Source of the DNA: Phyllobacteriaceae bacterium
GTDB taxonomy: Bacteria; Pseudomonadota; Alphaproteobacteria; Rhizobiales; Rhizobiaceae
Reading direction: 5' to 3'
Length of the DNA: 16,057 nt
Assembly: GCA_024645155.1 (NCBI GenBank)
Contig: JAHEGF010000053.1
Location: 1-16,057 of the forward strand
Within the stretch, counting starts at the first letter, position 1, and each line of letters begins with the position of its first letter. Of this stretch, positions 13,307-16,057 are shown one piece after another. A program made the translations under genes and the position numbers. Under the pieces are notes generated by a model. The model saw only the letters and a program-made list of their open reading frames with translations, made no database searches and had not been told where the DNA came from.

Positions 13307-15217
13307 ATGCTGACGATTACCGACCTTACATTGCGTGTTGCCGGGCGGGTGCTGCTGGAGGAAGCGACGCTCGTATTGCCGGCTGGCGCCAAGGCTGGCC
13401 TGGTGGGGCGCAACGGATCGGGAAAGACCACGCTTTTCCGAGGAATCACCGGTGCAGTTTTACCGGATTCCGGTAGTATTTCGCTGCCGAAAAACCTGAC
13501 CATCGGAATTGTCGAACAGGAAGCGCCGGGCAGCGGTGATACGCCGCTCGAAATCGTGCTTCAGGCTGACAGGGAGCGTGTCGCGCTGCTGGATGAAGCC
13601 AAGACCGCCGCAGATCCGGCACGTATCGCCGAAATCCAGATCAGACTTGCCGATATCGGTTCGCACGCCGCAGAGGCAAGGGCCGGAGCAATTCTCCACG
13701 GACTGGGATTTGAAGCAGACGCACAAAACCGTCCCGTATCGTCCTTTTCAGGCGGCTGGCGCATGCGCGTGGCGCTTGCCGCTCTGCTGTTTGCGGAACC
13801 CGACCTGCTGCTACTTGACGAACCGACAAACTATCTCGACCTGGAAGGTACGATGTGGCTGGAGACCTACCTGGCGCGTTACCCGCGCACGGTGTTGCTG
13901 ATCAGCCACGATCGCGACCTGCTCAACCAAGCGGTGTCGTCAATTGTCCATCTGGAACAGGGAAAACTGAAACTGTACAATGGCGGCTACGACCAGTTTG
14001 AACGGCAACGCCGCGAAACCATGGTCCTCAAGGAAAAGCAGCAGGCAAAACAGGAGGTGCAGCGCAAGCACATGGAGGCCTTTGTCGAGCGTTTCCGCTA
14101 CAAGGCTTCCAAAGCGCGCCAGGCGCAGTCACGACTGAAAGCGCTGGAAAAGCTCGGACCGTTGACCGCAATCCTGAGCGAAGGCACGCGGGCGTTCTCC
14201 TTTCCTCAGCCGGTCAAGGCGGTGGCTTCACCTGCGATTGCGCTTGAGAATGTGGCGGTTGGGTACGAACCGGGAACCCCGGTATTGTCGCGCCTGAACC
14301 TGCGGATCGATGCCGATGACCGCATCGCGCTGCTCGGATCTAACGGCAACGGCAAGTCGACTTTTGCCAAACTTGTTGCCGGGCGCATGAAACCCGAGCG
14401 CGGCACGATGACCGTAGCCCCCGGGCTGAAGACGGCGATATTCGCGCAGCACCAACTTGACGATCTTGTTGCGGACGATTCCGCATATCAGCATGTGCGG
14501 CGCGCCCTTCCCGACGAGCCCGAGGCAAAAATCCGGTCGCGCGTGGCGCGCATGGGCCTGTCGACCGAGAAGATGGATACCGAGGCTGCAAAGCTATCCG
14601 GTGGCGAGAAAGCGCGCCTGTTGTTGGGTCTTGCCACCTTGGCCGGTCCGAACCTTTTGATCCTCGACGAGCCGACAAACCATCTCGATATCGACAGCCG
14701 CGCAGCGCTGGTTGAAGCCCTCAACGATTTTACCGGAGCGGTTATCCTGATCTCCCATGACCGCCACCTGATCGAAGCGACGATGGACCGCCTTTGGCTG
14801 GTGCATGACGGTACCGTCGCCACCTATGACGGCAACCTGGAGGAATACCGGCGGTTCATTACCGGCGCCCAGGCACGATACGGAAAGTCGCGCGTTGCCG
14901 ACTACGCTAGCGAAAAGTCCGTTAGCGGTTCAAAGGCCGAGCGCCGGCGAGTGGCTGCAAAACAACGCGAATTGCTCAAGCCGCTCGCGAGAAAAATCAA
15001 GGAAACCGAGGCTTTGATGAAGAAGTTGAGTGAAAAGATTCAAGCCATCGAAATCGAATTGTCGCATCCCGAACTCTACACCGAAGACCCGGGCCGGGCA
15101 GCCGCGCTTGCAAAAGAAAGTGCCAGGCTTTCCGCCGCGGCGGCCGATCATGAGGAAACCTGGTTGCAGTTGTCCGATGAATATGAAACAGGAATGGCCA
15201 GCCATGATCCAACATGA
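13307..15217 (+). CDS. ABC-F family ATPase, YheS-like
   Basis: ABC-F proteins have two ATPase domains and no membrane part; they bind the ribosomal E site and rescue or regulate stalled translation. The 636-aa length and the wording of its motifs match E. coli YheS (637 aa) as I recall it. Domain 1 has Walker A GRNGSGKT (34-41), signature FSGGWR (147-152) and Walker B LLLLDEPTN (167-175). Domain 2 has Walker A GSNGNGKS (344-351), signature LSGGEKAR (430-437) and Walker B LLILDEPTN (450-458). The linker at about 225-300, rich in charged residues (ERFRYKASKARQAQSR), is the P-site tRNA-interaction motif. A C-terminal coiled coil starts near residue 540. All catalytic glutamates (E172, E455) are present. 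The ribosome binding site before the ATG at 13307 is weak. The 3' end overlaps the crotonase gene by 14 bp. It is not likely to be an exporter. Confidence 0.96.
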   Translation: MLTITDLTLRVAGRVLLEEATLVLPAGAKAGLVGRNGSGKTTLFRGITGAVLPDSGSISLPKNLTIGIVEQEAPGSGDTPLEIVLQADRERVALLDEAKTAADPARIAEIQIRLADIGSHAAEARAGAILHGLGFEADAQNRPVSSFSGGWRMRVALAALLFAEPDLLLLDEPTNYLDLEGTMWLETYLARYPRTVLLISHDRDLLNQAVSSIVHLEQGKLKLYNGGYDQFERQRRETMVLKEKQQAKQEVQRKHMEAFVERFRYKASKARQAQSRLKALEKLGPLTAILSEGTRAFSFPQPVKAVASPAIALENVAVGYEPGTPVLSRLNLRIDADDRIALLGSNGNGKSTFAKLVAGRMKPERGTMTVAPGLKTAIFAQHQLDDLVADDSAYQHVRRALPDEPEAKIRSRVARMGLSTEKMDTEAAKLSGGEKARLLLGLATLAGPNLLILDEPTNHLDIDSRAALVEALNDFTGAVILISHDRHLIEATMDRLWLVHDGTVATYDGNLEEYRRFITGAQARYGKSRVADYASEKSVSGSKAERRRVAAKQRELLKPLARKIKETEALMKKLSEKIQAIEIELSHPELYTEDPGRAAALAKESARLSAAAADHEETWLQLSDEYETGMASHDPT

Positions 15218-15995
15218 AAACCGTGGTGCGATAAGCATTGTCACGATCAACCGGCCGCAGGCGCGCAATGCCGTCAATCCGAAAATGGCGACCGCGCTCT
15301 ACAATGCATTTGCCGTATTCGACAATGACGATGCCCAAAAAGTCGCCATCCTGACCGGCTCCGGCGGCGCATTTTGCGCAGGCTTTGACTTGAAGGCGGC
15401 GGCGGGCAGCGTGGATGAAGAGTGGTTTGCCGCTCATGACCTGGAAACAGGATCGAAGGATCCATGCGAAGGCCCGATGGGTCCGACACGCCTTTTACTT
15501 TCCAAGCCGGTGATTGCCGCCATTGCCGGACCGGCTGTTGCAGGAGGAATGGAACTGGCCTTGTGGTGCGACATGCGGGTTATGGAGCAATCGGCCTATA
15601 TGGGCGTCTATTGCCGCCGATGGGGTGTGCCGCTGATTGATGGTGGCACGGTGCGCCTGCCGCGCTTGGTTGGGCATGGCCATGCCATGGACCTGATTTT
15701 GACCGGGCGGCAGGTCACGGCAGACGAGGCAATGCGGATCGGTCTTGCCAGCCGTATCTGTGCCGATGGCACTGCACTTGAATCAGCCCTGTCGCTTGCC
15801 GAAGAACTCGCCGCCTTTCCGCAAGCCTGCATGCGCGCCGACCGTTTGTCTGCGATTGAGCAATGGTCGCTGGACGGCAAACAGGCTCTGGCAAACGAAT
15901 GGCGTAGTGCCGATGCCTTTCGCAAAGAGGGTGTTTCGGGTGCAGCGCGTTTTGCGTCGGGCAAGGGCCGGTCCGGCGACTTTGAAAACATTTGA
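15204..15995 (+). CDS. Crotonase-fold protein annotated as enoyl-CoA hydratase-like
   Basis: The 263-aa protein has the crotonase fold, which binds acyl-CoA and stabilises an enolate in an oxyanion hole. Visible family elements are TINRPQARNAV at 14-24, the first oxyanion segment GGAFCAGFDLKA at 54-65, the second in GPAVAGGMELALWCD at 109-123, and GGTVRLPRLVG at 137-147. The two glutamates that catalyse hydration in classical hydratases are missing by my alignment. The first position is Y126 in GVYCRRWGVP and the second is D153 in AMDLILTG. The reaction may thus differ, for example isomerase, hydrolase or decarboxylase type. The ATG at 15204 lies 14 bp inside the ABC-F gene, with AGGAA about nine bases upstream; an in-frame ATG at 15183 is an alternative. 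This overlap implies translational coupling with the ABC-F gene although no functional relation is known. Confidence 0.9.
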   Translation: MIQHENRGAISIVTINRPQARNAVNPKMATALYNAFAVFDNDDAQKVAILTGSGGAFCAGFDLKAAAGSVDEEWFAAHDLETGSKDPCEGPMGPTRLLLSKPVIAAIAGPAVAGGMELALWCDMRVMEQSAYMGVYCRRWGVPLIDGGTVRLPRLVGHGHAMDLILTGRQVTADEAMRIGLASRICADGTALESALSLAEELAAFPQACMRADRLSAIEQWSLDGKQALANEWRSADAFRKEGVSGAARFASGKGRSGDFENI

Positions 15996-16006
15996 GGAGA
16001 AGTAGA

Positions 16007-16057
16007 TTGCTGGCGGATTGCGCCGACGAAAAAAAATCCCACTACCTTCACTTGTCT
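16007..16057 (+). CDS. Possible 5' end of a further gene, TTG start, cut by the window
   Basis: A frame beginning at TTG 16007 stays open for 17 codons to the window end and would read MLADCADEKKSHYLHLS. In favour is GAGGAGA at 15994-16000, a strong ribosome binding site six bases upstream that overlaps the crotonase stop, on the same strand as the preceding operon. Against it are the shortness and the rare start codon. No family can be recognised from 17 residues. Confidence 0.4.
   Translation, partial: MLADCADEKKSHYLHLS

Noticed and set aside
1..16057. CRISPR arrays, tRNA or rRNA genes, insertion sequences, toxin-antitoxin or phage genes
   Set aside because: Both strands were read for repeats, cloverleaf-like sequence and hallmark motifs; none were seen. 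The window is mostly core chromosome.

Overview
The window looks like chromosomal DNA of an alphaproteobacterium, most likely of the order Hyphomicrobiales (Rhizobiales). This is judged from protein character, from the moderately high GC content by eye, and from the block short-chain reductase - uvrC - pgsA - moaD - moaE, which I recall as a typical rhizobial arrangement with an outer-membrane beta-barrel gene and ndk close by. No database search was possible. I saw no tRNA, rRNA, CRISPR array, transposase, integrase, phage gene or obvious attachment site.

Layout. Positions 1-270 hold no convincing gene. Next come two minus-strand genes, a 701-aa molybdopterin oxidoreductase (925-3030) followed by a small sulfotransferase-like protein (271-879), probably co-transcribed. 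A divergent 141-bp gap leads to a plus-strand pair: a 160-aa secreted protein of unknown function (3172-3654) and a T2-family ribonuclease (3663-4355). A YibF-like glutathione transferase follows (4507-5103). It converges on a minus-strand outer-membrane beta-barrel gene (5261-5923) that ends in a clear rho-independent terminator.

From 6199 a tight plus-strand run encodes a calcium/sodium antiporter, a pteridine-reductase-like short-chain reductase, UvrC, PgsA, MoaD and MoaE, ending at a two-way terminator near 11371-11400. On the minus strand lie ndk (11444-11866) and a LigE-like glutathione transferase (11955-12653). The plus strand resumes with a DinB-fold protein (12722-13234), a YheS-like ABC-F ATPase (13307-15217), and a crotonase-fold protein whose start overlaps the ABC-F gene (15204-15995). 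A possible further gene with a TTG start is cut by the right edge.

How the genes relate. Most of the content is housekeeping: nucleotide-excision repair (uvrC), phosphatidylglycerol synthesis (pgsA), molybdopterin synthase (moaD and moaE), nucleotide balance (ndk) and ribosome-associated ABC-F ATPase. The one biochemical link across the window is molybdenum: MoaD/MoaE make the cofactor precursor that the 925-3030 enzyme would need. The least explained parts are the secreted protein beside RNase T2, the oxidoreductase/sulfotransferase pair, and three enzymes with changed active-site residues (RNase T2, the short-chain reductase and the crotonase). I found no evidence for a new multi-gene defence or mobile system.
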